Origin: SURF-24 sp964537965
GTDB lineage: Bacteria; Bacteroidota; Ignavibacteria; Ignavibacteriales; SURF-24
Direction: 5' to 3'
Assembly: GCA_964537965.1 (NCBI GenBank)
Contig: CAZIDB010000127.1
Coordinates: forward strand, 1-13,432
DNA length: 13,432 bases
The notes under the pieces were generated by a model, which did no database searches, was not told the origin of the DNA, and saw nothing but the letters and a program-made list of their open reading frames with translations. Shown here piece after piece: positions 5,938 to 13,432 of this stretch (its first letter is position 1; each line of letters opens with the position of its first letter). The translations under genes and the position numbers were made by a program.

Positions 5938-7365
5938 TTACATTTTATTATAATCTATCAAAGTCTTTCTGGATAAATCTGCAAGCGCAAGTTTGTAATC
6001 TATAAGCGCTCCAAGACTATTGGTTTTAGCATCTGTTAACCTTGATTGCGATTGCTGCAAATCGAAACTGGTGATATTGCCGGTCTTGAATCTTTCAAGA
6101 CTTATATTGTAACTTTTCTCTGCAACCTCAACAACTTTACTCAAAACTTCAACACGGCTCTTAGCCGAATTAACTCTGTTCACCGTTTCGGTTATTTCAT
6201 TTGTAATTGAAAGCTTCTGGTTCTCGTAAGTAGAATATGACAACCGGAGATTTGCTTCGGCAGATTCAACTTCCCTTGAATTTTTTCCCCAATCCCAAAC
6301 CGGCAGATATAAAGTTACAACCGCACTTCTGTTATCAAGAAAATCTCTGAAGATGTCATTGTAATCTTCAGCATTCTTGTTTATGCCGTAATTCAAATTA
6401 AGCGCTGCTTTTATACTTCTGCTTGCGTCAACCTCATCAACATTTAGCTCGTTAAGTTTTATATCAGAATGAGAATTGAATAATTCAGGTCTGTTCTTTA
6501 GTGCAGCTTCTATTGCAGTCTGTTCATCTATTTGAACCGGCAAATAAGAGATTTGCGCAACAACATCTATCTGTTCTTCAAGTGGTAAACCAATGAGCAG
6601 TTTAAAATTATTTCTTGCTTCCTCAAATCGTCTTTCGGAATTAAGTAAATCATTTTTAGCAGTTGCAAGATCTACTTCAAGCTGAAGCGCTTCTACTTCT
6701 GCAATCAGTCCTGCCTTAAATTTATTCATCGCCATTTCGTAGGAATCCATTACCTGCTTAACCCGTTCATTCGTTATCTCCAGACTCTTCTTTCTCTGGT
6801 ACAAATCGTAGAAGGATGAAGTAACGCTGTAAATAATATCTGCCTGTGTTTTGGAATAGCTCTTCTGTGTCTTCTCAAGATTTATTTCAGCTCTTTCAAG
6901 ATTAGCCGCAAGGTTGTTAAAAGTGAACAAAGGTTGTTGTAACCGGAGGCTTAGGTTTGAATAATAATCTCTCGTCTTCTCACCTGAATATGTCTGGTCC
7001 CTTCTCATTAACGAACCAATTACAGAGAACTGTCCGTTTGTAAAAACTATTGGCTGGCTAATAGATAAACGGCTCTCAAATGTAGTGTTATCAAGCTGGT
7101 AATATTGCTCTAAACCAGTTTCCGTATTGAACCTGCTTGAAAGACTTCTTGAGTAATTCGGTGCATCAAGTTCAAGGTCAACAGATGTCATCAACCCTAA
7201 CTTAACAGCTTCAAGGTTTTTTTCAGAGCTGATTAGATTAAAGTTGGCAGCTTTAATTGAATAGCTTTCTTTAAGAGCTATAGATAATGCGTCATCAAGC
7301 GTTAGTACACGTTGTGCATAAACTGAGATTGAAAAAAGCATTAAGAGATAAACAATAGATTTCAT
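5938..7365 (-). CDS. TolC-type outer-membrane efflux channel
   Basis: This 475-residue member of the outer-membrane efflux protein (OEP) family has a signal peptide (MKSIVYLLMLFSISVYAQ, cleavage near AQ-R). It shows the typical opening LTLDDALSIALKESYSIKAA and two OEP repeats built of long helices with short beta-barrel strands. The second repeat includes TAIEAALKNRPELFNSHSDIKLNEL and a late SLERFKTGNITSFDLQQSQ motif. It would form the trimeric tunnel that carries substrate across the outer membrane. AGGGG (7373-7377 on this strand) lies 7 bases before the ATG. It is the last gene of the adaptor-permease-channel operon, 28 bases after the permease. The substrate is unknown. Confidence 0.93.
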   Translation of the reverse strand: MKSIVYLLMLFSISVYAQRVLTLDDALSIALKESYSIKAANFNLISSEKNLEAVKLGLMTSVDLELDAPNYSRSLSSRFNTETGLEQYYQLDNTTFESRLSISQPIVFTNGQFSVIGSLMRRDQTYSGEKTRDYYSNLSLRLQQPLFTFNNLAANLERAEINLEKTQKSYSKTQADIIYSVTSSFYDLYQRKKSLEITNERVKQVMDSYEMAMNKFKAGLIAEVEALQLEVDLATAKNDLLNSERRFEEARNNFKLLIGLPLEEQIDVVAQISYLPVQIDEQTAIEAALKNRPELFNSHSDIKLNELNVDEVDASRSIKAALNLNYGINKNAEDYNDIFRDFLDNRSAVVTLYLPVWDWGKNSREVESAEANLRLSYSTYENQKLSITNEITETVNRVNSAKSRVEVLSKVVEVAEKSYNISLERFKTGNITSFDLQQSQSRLTDAKTNSLGALIDYKLALADLSRKTLIDYNKM

Positions 7366-7393
7366 TCAATAACCCCTGTTATTAGAAGTTTAT

Positions 7394-8689
7394 TTATTCA
7401 TATCTAAGTGATTCGATTGGATCTTTATCCGCTGCTTTTTTGGCGGGATAAATTCCGAAGCCCATACCTACGGCAGCAGAGACAAAGAATGCAAGGAAAA
7501 CCGAGAATGGAGTAATTATAGTTCGCCATTCAGCATAAGAAGTAATAATTGACGTGAGCATAAATCCAACTACAATACCAACTAATCCACCGGTTACGCT
7601 AATAATCATGGCTTCGTACATGAATTGGTATAGTAAATCTGATCTTGTAGCGCCTAAAGATTTTCTTATACCGATTTCCTTTGTTCGTTCAAGGATGTTT
7701 GCAAGCATAATATTCATAATTCCAATTCCACCTACTAGTAAGGATATTCCGGCGATTGCGCCCATTACTATATTAAAAATTTTCTGGGTCTTTTGTTTTT
7801 GTTCAAGCAACTGTTCCGGCAGAGTTATTTCGTAATCCATCACTCCAAAATGCTTACGTTCCATTATCTTTGATATTAATTGAGATGCCTGTTTAAGATT
7901 CTCGGAATCATTTATTTTAATTATAAGCTGATCGACGGAAGTTTTATCAAGGATTGGAACCTCCTGGCTTTCAACAAAATAAAAGATTCCGTTTCTGAAC
8001 TCAGACTGTTCCTCAAGTTTATCCATTTTGTATGCCATAGTTGTGAAGGGAACGTAAATATCCTCGTTGAAATTTCTTATTCCTAATCCTTCTGCGCTTG
8101 ATGCAGTAATATTTTTGGATGCAACAATACCAAGTATATCAAACCAAAGATCTCCGAGTTTTATTTTCTTACCAACCGGATTTTCAAATTTAAAAATCTG
8201 GTCTTTAATTCCCGCACCGAGGACGCAAACATTTGCCGCATTAGTAACATCATAGGATTGGAAGAATTTTCCGGACTCAAGTTTCGAATTCATTATCTTT
8301 AGATAGTCCGGTGTTGTTCCGATAATTCTTGCTTCAATAATATTTGATCTGTAAGTAAGATTATTTTTAATTTCTCTTTGAGGTACAATCATCTGTACAT
8401 AAGGATTAATCTCAAGTATTGCATCGGCATCCTTTGTAGAGAGGCCGGGGGAGAAAGATGTTTTGGCTTCCTTGGTTTTTTGTTTAATGATTACTTTATT
8501 AATAATTATGTTATTCGTTCCCATCAATTCAATTTGTTCAATTGTTTCCTGTCTTGCCCCTTCACCAATTGACATCATAGCAATAACGGCAGCAACACCG
8601 AATACAATTCCGAGCATTGTAAGTGCAGTACGGAGTTTGTTGGATTTTAATTCCGTAAGACTAATAACAAGTATTTCAGATTTTTTCAT
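7394..8689 (-). CDS. MacB/FtsX-type ABC transporter permease
   Basis: The 431-residue protein has one N-terminal membrane helix (about 20-42, in LRTALTMLGIVFGVAAVIAMMSIGEGA). A large periplasmic MacB core domain follows (about 45-300), then three C-terminal helices of the FtsX domain (about 305-330, 358-382, 395-415) with ERTKEIGIRKSLGA and the closing YPAKKAADKDPIESLRYE. These are hallmarks of type VII ABC (mechanotransmission) permeases such as MacB and LolCE. It lacks the fused N-terminal ATPase found in E. coli MacB and needs a separate ATPase, yet none is encoded in this window. Its ATG follows the adaptor's stop codon by one base (TAATATG) with no evident Shine-Dalgarno, so translation is probably coupled to the adaptor gene. 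Confidence 0.92.
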   Translation of the reverse strand: MKKSEILVISLTELKSNKLRTALTMLGIVFGVAAVIAMMSIGEGARQETIEQIELMGTNNIIINKVIIKQKTKEAKTSFSPGLSTKDADAILEINPYVQMIVPQREIKNNLTYRSNIIEARIIGTTPDYLKIMNSKLESGKFFQSYDVTNAANVCVLGAGIKDQIFKFENPVGKKIKLGDLWFDILGIVASKNITASSAEGLGIRNFNEDIYVPFTTMAYKMDKLEEQSEFRNGIFYFVESQEVPILDKTSVDQLIIKINDSENLKQASQLISKIMERKHFGVMDYEITLPEQLLEQKQKTQKIFNIVMGAIAGISLLVGGIGIMNIMLANILERTKEIGIRKSLGATRSDLLYQFMYEAMIISVTGGLVGIVVGFMLTSIITSYAEWRTIITPFSVFLAFFVSAAVGMGFGIYPAKKAADKDPIESLRYE

Positions 8690-8690
8690 A

Positions 8691-10070
8691 TTACAATTCA
8701 GTTTTTGGGATTTTTACGGATTTATCTGAATTAGCTTTTTCTTCTTCGGTTTCAATTGTAGGATCCTGAAGTGCAACTTCCTCGTTATTCTCCAACCCCT
8801 TTTTAACAATAATAGAATTTTCTCCTTTTTCACCAACCTCAACAATTCGCTCATCAAAACCGGAACCATTTTTAGCATAAACTATTTTCTTACCATTCTT
8901 TTCGAATACAGCTTCCAAAGGAACAGAAAGAACATTGGGAATTTTATTGATTATCATTTTATTACTTGTTGTCATGCCAGGTTTTAATATTGGCGACATA
9001 TTTTTAATACCGACAATAAGTTCAAAAATCTTAACAGTGGAATTTCCGCTCTTTGTTCTTCCGAGAGAAGCTACATTTGAAATAAATCCATCGAATGAAC
9101 TATCGGGAAAAGCATCAAGCTTAACTTCAACTTTTAAATCTTTTGCAATTTTACTAACATCAACTTCGTTAACGGATGTTATGCTCTCCATAGAAGACAA
9201 ATCCGGTAAAGTTATTATTGTACTTCCGGGCCAGGTATTATCCCCTATAGCAAATTTTCTTCCGTTGTTACTCCAGTTTGTTTCGTAAACAACAAGTCCT
9301 GCAGTTGGTGCCGTTAAAGTAAGCATAGCAAGATCGCTTTTAGCTTTATCAAGTTCTGACTGTCTTTGTTTAATTTCAATTTCAGTCCGGTTCTTTTCAG
9401 ACTTCAGAATTATTTTTTTTGATTCTATATCCTTCTTAGTGCGTTCATAGCTTAACTTGTTTTTTTCATGTTGTAATTTGGCTTCCTGCTGTTTAGCCTC
9501 AGCTTCAAACTTCATTTGCTCAAGGGATAACTTTGAAAGCTCGTAAGTTAGCTCTGCACTTCTAAGATCAGATTCCATCTGTGCTTCCTGCGAGCTGTGT
9601 GATGCATTTAATTTTTCCTTATCTGAAATAGCCAGCTCTAATTTTGATTCTGCGTCGCGTAGTGTACTCAACGCTTCTGTCGGGTCAAAGCGAAGTACAG
9701 TATCCCCGCCTTTAACGGTTGATCCTTCCGGGATAATGTAAACAATTTTAAGGCTGCCTCTTATTCTTGGGGCTATTATTGCAACAGAATTTTTAGCTCT
9801 CAATTCTCCGCTCTCGGTAATAGAGACAAGGAAGTTTCCCCTTTTAACTTTAAAGGTTGGAATAGAGACAACGGAGGTATCAAATGAACCAGCTATAATT
9901 ACAATTATTACAAGGAAAAGCACAGCAGTAATAAACAGGTTCCTTTTTTTCTTAAAGAATTTTGGTACTGCTTTTCCGTTCATTTTTGATGATATGCTTT
10001 TTCGTGTTTTAATTAATTTGTCTTTGAATGAAGAACTTGTCGAGGTTGATTCGCCTGAATTGGTTTTCAT
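8691..10070 (-). CDS. HlyD/MacA-type periplasmic adaptor (membrane fusion protein)
   Basis: The 459-residue product has a Ser/Lys-rich cytoplasmic tail of about 43 residues and one membrane helix (44-62, LFITAVLFLVIIVIIAG). A lipoyl half-motif follows (VKRGNFLVSITESGELRAKN, then GSTVKGGDTVLRFDP). A long alpha-hairpin of heptad-like charged sequence spans about 133-250, then the second lipoyl half (LTAPTAGLVVY), a beta-barrel region and a C-terminal acidic tail. It would bridge the inner-membrane permease and the TolC-type channel. The coiled coil is long enough to reach an outer-membrane partner. I chose the ATG at 10070; an in-frame TTG at 10076 would add two residues and neither has a strong Shine-Dalgarno. 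It is the first gene of the operon. Confidence 0.92.
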   Translation of the reverse strand: MKTNSGESTSTSSSFKDKLIKTRKSISSKMNGKAVPKFFKKKRNLFITAVLFLVIIVIIAGSFDTSVVSIPTFKVKRGNFLVSITESGELRAKNSVAIIAPRIRGSLKIVYIIPEGSTVKGGDTVLRFDPTEALSTLRDAESKLELAISDKEKLNASHSSQEAQMESDLRSAELTYELSKLSLEQMKFEAEAKQQEAKLQHEKNKLSYERTKKDIESKKIILKSEKNRTEIEIKQRQSELDKAKSDLAMLTLTAPTAGLVVYETNWSNNGRKFAIGDNTWPGSTIITLPDLSSMESITSVNEVDVSKIAKDLKVEVKLDAFPDSSFDGFISNVASLGRTKSGNSTVKIFELIVGIKNMSPILKPGMTTSNKMIINKIPNVLSVPLEAVFEKNGKKIVYAKNGSGFDERIVEVGEKGENSIIVKKGLENNEEVALQDPTIETEEEKANSDKSVKIPKTEL

Positions 10071-10111
10071 GAACAATCCACAATGTTTTTTACAAAATAT
10101 TTTAATAGAAA

Positions 10112-10197
10112 GAATAATAAGAATTATTCCCGCCGCACTTTTACCTTATCAAAGGAATGAAATTAAAAGGACTATATAATTAATTCTCAGAATAATT
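10112..10197. promoter_or_regulatory. Efflux-operon upstream region with repeated GAATAATT-type motif
   Basis: The 204 bases between the kinase stop and the adaptor start must hold any separate efflux-operon promoter, but I found no convincing -35/-10 or TAnnTTTG pair. What can be seen is an inverted repeat GAATAAT-AAGA-ATTATTC (10112-10129) about 42 bases before the adaptor ATG. A further GAATAATT (10190-10197) lies within ATTCT-C-AGAAT (10183-10193). These could be operator half-sites, but the region is very AT-rich. Confidence 0.25.
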
Positions 10198-10274
10198 CGG
10201 CTAAAAGATAAACTTTTTTCCAAATTAAAAAAATGTATTTAACAGTAATTTTTAATCAGATAAACAGGGAACTG

Positions 10275-11756
10275 TTATTTCTTTCTTTTTAATGGCAGCT
10301 CAATTTTAAATGTTGTCCCAGTATTTTTCTTGCTGGATACTGTTATAGTACCGCCATGCTCATCAATTATGTTTTTAACTATCCACAAACCAAGCCCTGA
10401 ACTTTCTTCGCTGCCTGTTGGTTTAGAACTGAGTTGAGAGCCTTTTTCAAAAAGATGATTCAGATCGTCCTGATCCATTCCAACCCCGTTATCAATAACC
10501 TCAATAAAAATTTTCTTTTCATTAAAATATGATTTAATAATAACTGTTGAATTCGGATACGAGAATTTAATAGCGTTGTTTACAATATTATCTATAGCTT
10601 CGTGCATCTTTTCTTTATCAATTTCAATTTTGGGCGTTTGAGGTGATGCATTGTTAAGTAGTTTAATCTGCTTCCTGTTCGCATTTGCTATATTCTGATA
10701 GCAAACAGAATCAATAATTGATTTTATAGAAGAAGATTCAAAATTAGGGGTCGTGTTGCTATCGCTTTGTGCAATGGCAACAGACATTTTTTGAGCCAGG
10801 TCTACAATTCTTGCCGAAGTATCAACAAGATACTGTATAATTTCCTGCTGTTCTACGGCATTCAGATCAAATGATTCCAATAATTCAACATAACCCTTTA
10901 TTGCAGCGGCAGGATTTTTTATATCGTGTACTGCAGTAGCAAAAAGTTTTTCCTTTTTAATGTGAAGTTCCTCACCAATTACTATGCTTTTTTCAAGTTT
11001 GGCCTTCTGTTCCAGCAATTCTGAGTTTGCCTTTTCAAGATTTTCAATATGCTGTTTAAGCTCTCTAACCTGTACTCGTAAATTATTATTCTGCTCTCTT
11101 AGCGTTCTTATACTTTCTTTCATCTGGTTGTTTGAGTAATTAAGATCATTCAGATTTTCAGACTTACTAAAAACTTCTTTCAATAATTCTTTTTTATTGT
11201 ATCGTTTATATTCAGGGTCAGTATTTGTTTTTTTGTTTCTTAAAAGCCTTAAGGAAAAATAGATTAAATTAAATAGCAATAGTAGGATTATAAAGACTAA
11301 TGCTGCATAATAATATTTTTTGCTGAGTGTAATATCTGATTCGGAAATTTCATTGTTTTCTGTAATTGGATTTATGTCAACATTAAATTTGATATAAGCC
11401 GGTTTAGCTTCATTGCTTGTTTTTGTGTATCCCTGGATTTTTAGAAGGTAATTACCGGAATCAAGTAATGAAAACGAAACTGTTCTGGAATTCATGTTGT
11501 CAAGATTTATAGGAATTCCGTTCAATATAATCCGGTGAAGCACTTCTTCTGAACCTGTACCGGTTCTATTAGTATTAAAATCGAAACTTATAATATCTTT
11601 TTTCGAAATGGAAAGATTACTCCAGAACTTACTTAAAACAACATTGCCGTTAATTCTAACAGAACTTATATAAGTTGAATCAACCTGGCAATATAAAACC
11701 ACCTGATAAACAATTAGGATGAAAATGGACTTAAGAATAATACTTTTGATCTTCAT
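10275..11756 (-). CDS. Membrane sensor histidine kinase with Y_Y_Y-like periplasmic domain
   Basis: The 493-residue kinase starts with a signal peptide or signal anchor (about 1-24). A periplasmic domain of about 120 residues follows, in which HRIILNG, SRTVSFSLLDSGNYLLKIQGY and AKPAYIKFNV fit the Y_Y_Y immunoglobulin-like fold of Bacteroidota sensor proteins. Next are a membrane helix (148-170), a coiled coil (about 208-262), a HisKA domain with FATAVHDIKNP (phosphoacceptor His277) and a HATPase domain: N-box NIVNNAIKFS (390-399), DNGVGM (422-427), LFEKGS and GLGLWIVKNI (454-463). All catalytic boxes are intact. No response regulator is encoded nearby, and the beta-propellers that usually precede Y_Y_Y are absent. 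It lies between the cytochrome-porin and efflux genes; it may control one of them, but that is inference from position. Confidence 0.9.
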   Translation of the reverse strand: MKIKSIILKSIFILIVYQVVLYCQVDSTYISSVRINGNVVLSKFWSNLSISKKDIISFDFNTNRTGTGSEEVLHRIILNGIPINLDNMNSRTVSFSLLDSGNYLLKIQGYTKTSNEAKPAYIKFNVDINPITENNEISESDITLSKKYYYAALVFIILLLLFNLIYFSLRLLRNKKTNTDPEYKRYNKKELLKEVFSKSENLNDLNYSNNQMKESIRTLREQNNNLRVQVRELKQHIENLEKANSELLEQKAKLEKSIVIGEELHIKKEKLFATAVHDIKNPAAAIKGYVELLESFDLNAVEQQEIIQYLVDTSARIVDLAQKMSVAIAQSDSNTTPNFESSSIKSIIDSVCYQNIANANRKQIKLLNNASPQTPKIEIDKEKMHEAIDNIVNNAIKFSYPNSTVIIKSYFNEKKIFIEVIDNGVGMDQDDLNHLFEKGSQLSSKPTGSEESSGLGLWIVKNIIDEHGGTITVSSKKNTGTTFKIELPLKRKK

Positions 11757-11781
11757 AAAAAAACTGCTGTTAAATTAGTGT

Positions 11782-11813
11782 GAAATTTAGTTTTCATTAA
11801 TATGTTATACAAG
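11782..11813 (-). promoter_or_regulatory. Candidate promoter for the histidine kinase
   Basis: Read on the - strand, CTTG (11813-11810), a 20-base spacer and TAAATTTC (11789-11782) match the Bacteroidota TTTG/TAnnTTTG promoter at three of four and seven of eight positions. The same bases offer only a poor sigma-70 match (TTGTAT, 17 bases, TAAATT). Transcription would start about 20 bases before the kinase ATG. The support is weak in this AT-rich spacer. Confidence 0.25.
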
Positions 11814-11845
11814 TAAAATTTCATTTACTCCGGGATTATTACCGG
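11812..11845 (-). terminator. Two small hairpins after the cytochrome-porin gene
   Basis: Downstream of the porin stop on the - strand lie CCGG/CCGG (11845-11842 with 11833-11830, 8-base loop) and, immediately after, AGTAAA/TTTACT (11829-11824 with 11817-11812, 6-base loop). The stems are short and no clear T-tract follows, so this is at most a weak terminator or an mRNA 3'-end structure. Confidence 0.25.
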
Positions 11846-11856
11846 GAAAATCTTAA

Positions 11857-13029
11857 TTAAAATGCAGTAATTATTCCTGTGCTAAATTGTAAAAACTCTT
11901 CCGTAAAATTATAAGTTGATTCTGCAATTAAGCGAATGTTTCTTTTAAACAAATAACCTCCGGAAAGAGTAGCGGATTTGTGGTTAATCCCGCTTATTTC
12001 AACTTTTTCATCTTTGTCTAAATAATTAATTAAACCGACCATATACCATTTGCTTTCGTCGCCATCAGGTCTAAAGATTAATTCTGCAAATGCACCGCGG
12101 GTAGAAATTTCTTTCGCATTTGTTTGATGAAATAAAGGATTTTTATCCCGTCTTTCAACATACTGCAAATTCATTTCAAATGGACCAACAATTACTGTTG
12201 CATCCGGTCCTGCTAAAATAACTTCGTTTGTTTGTTTGTTTTGCTCTTCATTCCCATAGTAACCAAATACGCCAATGCGGATATTCTCAGTTATGTCCTG
12301 ACTTACTCTGCCCATAAAATTTTTATACTTATCGTTGTCAAAAATCCTGTAATTATTAGCAGCACCTATTCCGCATCCGTTCAGTATTTCCAATGTCACA
12401 TCAGTTCCTGAACTGAATCCATAATTCAGCATCAAACCCCTGTCGTAAGTAAGGTTAATGTTTGATTGTCCGACTTTTAATTTATAAACAAGGTAATCTT
12501 CAAAAGAAAGTCTCAGTTCGCGTTTAAGAAGTGGGTCAGAGACCTGGAACTGTCCGACATATAAATCTAAATTAGAATTAAAGATATCGTTAAACATTAT
12601 GAAGGCATCTTCTAATCCGGCAACTTCTCCGCGTTCACCAAGGAAGAAATAAAAGTAGTATGAAATATCATCTGCAATATTTCCACCCGAAAGCAATTTA
12701 AGTAAATATGGCGCAGAAACATCGGTTCTTTCAGAATATGAATGATTATAAGTTATGTATCCTTCAACTCTTAATGCGAGCGGAATATCCCGTAATAATG
12801 ATAGTTCATCATCACCCGTTTCGATAAAGTATCTTGGAGTTTCCTGATCTTTCAGTACAAATCCGTTTGAGGCAAATTCTTCTCCATATGATTTTAAAGA
12901 TGGAAAAGGAGAGTGACATGTTTTGCAAGTCATATTGTATTTACGGGCAAAAGCAGGTATGGCAAAAGTATTTTCATATAAAAACATTGCCGTAACAAAA
13001 ATTAAAGAAACATAATAGAATTTTTTCAT
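11857..13029 (-). CDS. Cyc2-like outer-membrane porin with one N-terminal c-type haem site
   Basis: The 390-residue protein has a signal peptide (about 1-23, cleavage near FA-IP). A haem-attachment stretch follows: IPAFARKYNMTCKTCHSPFP, with CKTCH at 35-39, then SLKSYGEEFASNGF. The FAR...CxxCH...FPxL...G..F..NG pattern is shared with Cyc2-type fused monohaem cytochrome-porins, some of which oxidise Fe(II) at the cell surface, and with less-studied relatives. The remaining 330 or so residues alternate as beta-strands with acidic and aromatic loops and end in FSTGIITAF, whose terminal Phe fits an outer-membrane assembly signal. At 390 residues it is somewhat shorter than Cyc2. The inferred role is moving electrons across the outer membrane; donor or acceptor is unknown. 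AAGGA, overlapping the upstream stop codon, lies 7 bases before the ATG. Confidence 0.8.
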   Translation of the reverse strand: MKKFYYVSLIFVTAMFLYENTFAIPAFARKYNMTCKTCHSPFPSLKSYGEEFASNGFVLKDQETPRYFIETGDDELSLLRDIPLALRVEGYITYNHSYSERTDVSAPYLLKLLSGGNIADDISYYFYFFLGERGEVAGLEDAFIMFNDIFNSNLDLYVGQFQVSDPLLKRELRLSFEDYLVYKLKVGQSNINLTYDRGLMLNYGFSSGTDVTLEILNGCGIGAANNYRIFDNDKYKNFMGRVSQDITENIRIGVFGYYGNEEQNKQTNEVILAGPDATVIVGPFEMNLQYVERRDKNPLFHQTNAKEISTRGAFAELIFRPDGDESKWYMVGLINYLDKDEKVEISGINHKSATLSGGYLFKRNIRLIAESTYNFTEEFLQFSTGIITAF

Positions 13030-13039
13030 TTTGATTTCC

Positions 13040-13432
13040 TTAATCTAAAATTGTAAATGTTGTAGTGTGTTCATTAACCGGAATTATTTCCGATTCTTCT
13101 TCCGGCACACCAAGAAAATCTGCTACAGGTTTAACAAGTTTCTGGTAATTGAGTACCGCCTTTACTGTAACTGTTCCAGTTGGAATGTTGTTCGGAAGCC
13201 TGAAGGTATATGTTTCTACCTTTGTATCTCTTGGTGCAAACCTGTAATCAACACCTAATGATTTAGTATACCATTGTTGTATTGTCATAATTCCCTGTGG
13301 GTCAAAATATGGCATTCTGAAAATTCTGTCTCCAATAGGAATTCCATCTCTCTGAACACTTTGAAAATTCTTATCATCTAATGCAATACCAATATTTTTA
13401 TAAGCAAGCATATCACCGGAGATAGTATATTC
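13040..13432 (-). CDS. C-terminal fragment, probable multihaem c-type cytochrome tail domain
   Basis: The frame is open to the right edge, so only the last 130 residues are seen. No CxxCH is present in this part. The sequence (GDRIFRMPYFDPQG, MTIQQWYTKSLGVDYRFAPRDT, ETYTFRLPNNIPTGTVTVKAVLNYQ, VADFLGVPEEESEIIPV, and a final beta-strand) resembles the beta-sandwich tail that follows the haem-binding part in some large multihaem cytochromes, where YxF-LP-G-V-V-A-L-YR patterns recur. This is recalled family resemblance, not an alignment. The gene ends 10 bases before the haem-porin gene, whose Shine-Dalgarno overlaps this stop codon, so the two are surely co-transcribed and probably work together in electron transfer. 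The function stays uncertain without the N-terminus. Confidence 0.6.
   Translation of the reverse strand, partial: EYTISGDMLAYKNIGIALDDKNFQSVQRDGIPIGDRIFRMPYFDPQGIMTIQQWYTKSLGVDYRFAPRDTKVETYTFRLPNNIPTGTVTVKAVLNYQKLVKPVADFLGVPEEESEIIPVNEHTTTFTILD

Noticed and set aside
7554..9288. Several long frames on the + strand opposite the permease and adaptor
   Set aside because: They lie fully antisense to genes with strong family motifs, have no ribosome sites and no recognisable domains.
10071..10076. TTG start two codons earlier for the adaptor
   Set aside because: The ATG at 10070 is the commoner start type and the two extra residues add nothing recognisable; the choice cannot be settled from sequence.
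10240..10277. TAACAGT/ACTGTTA inverted repeat at the end of the kinase gene as a terminator
   Set aside because: The 7-bp arms are separated by 24 bases and include the stop codon; a stable hairpin with a proper T-tract cannot be argued.
1..13432. CRISPR arrays, tRNA or rRNA genes, insertion sequences, phage or defence genes
   Set aside because: No regularly spaced repeats, cloverleaf sequence, transposase or terminal inverted repeats, or recognisable defence domains were seen.

Overview
The window is AT-rich, gene-dense bacterial DNA from a Gram-negative organism: it encodes an OmpA-type envelope protein, a TolC-type outer-membrane channel, an outer-membrane barrel and signal peptides. Signal peptides ending in FSQ, YAQ and YCQ, weak Shine-Dalgarno sites at several genes, and a monoheme porin next to a probable multiheme cytochrome tail suggest the Bacteroidota/Chlorobi superphylum, most likely an Ignavibacteria-like lineage. 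This placement is inference; no rRNA or other taxonomic marker is present.

Left half, + strand (1-5884). A 5'-truncated OmpA-family protein is followed by a secreted protein of unknown function, then a pyrimidine operon: pyrR, pyrB, pyrC and a SIMPL/DUF541 protein. The pyrR leader is the best-resolved regulatory element in the window. It has a PyrR-binding loop with the CNGNGA hexaloop, a possible antiterminator strand, and a GC-rich hairpin with a U8 tract. The descending arm of that hairpin is the pyrR Shine-Dalgarno sequence, so the same hairpin could act as attenuator and as ribosome-site mask.

Middle (5885-5937). The two gene blocks converge on a strong perfect 12-bp hairpin terminator, part of a C-rich palindromic sequence.

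Right half, - strand (5938-13432), read from right to left. First comes the C-terminal part of a protein resembling the tail domain of multiheme c-type cytochromes. Ten bases later is a secreted porin with one N-terminal CxxCH haem site, resembling Cyc2-type fused cytochrome-porins. Next is an orphan membrane histidine kinase with a small periplasmic Y_Y_Y-like sensor domain. Last is a three-gene export operon of HlyD-type adaptor, MacB/FtsX-type permease and TolC-type channel. No ABC ATPase is encoded in that operon or elsewhere in the window.

There are no RNA genes, CRISPR arrays, insertion sequences or phage genes that I can support, and no gene-free stretch longer than 300 bases. The items most worth following up are the pyr leader, the cytochrome-porin pair and the ATPase-less efflux operon. 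I see no clearly undescribed system.
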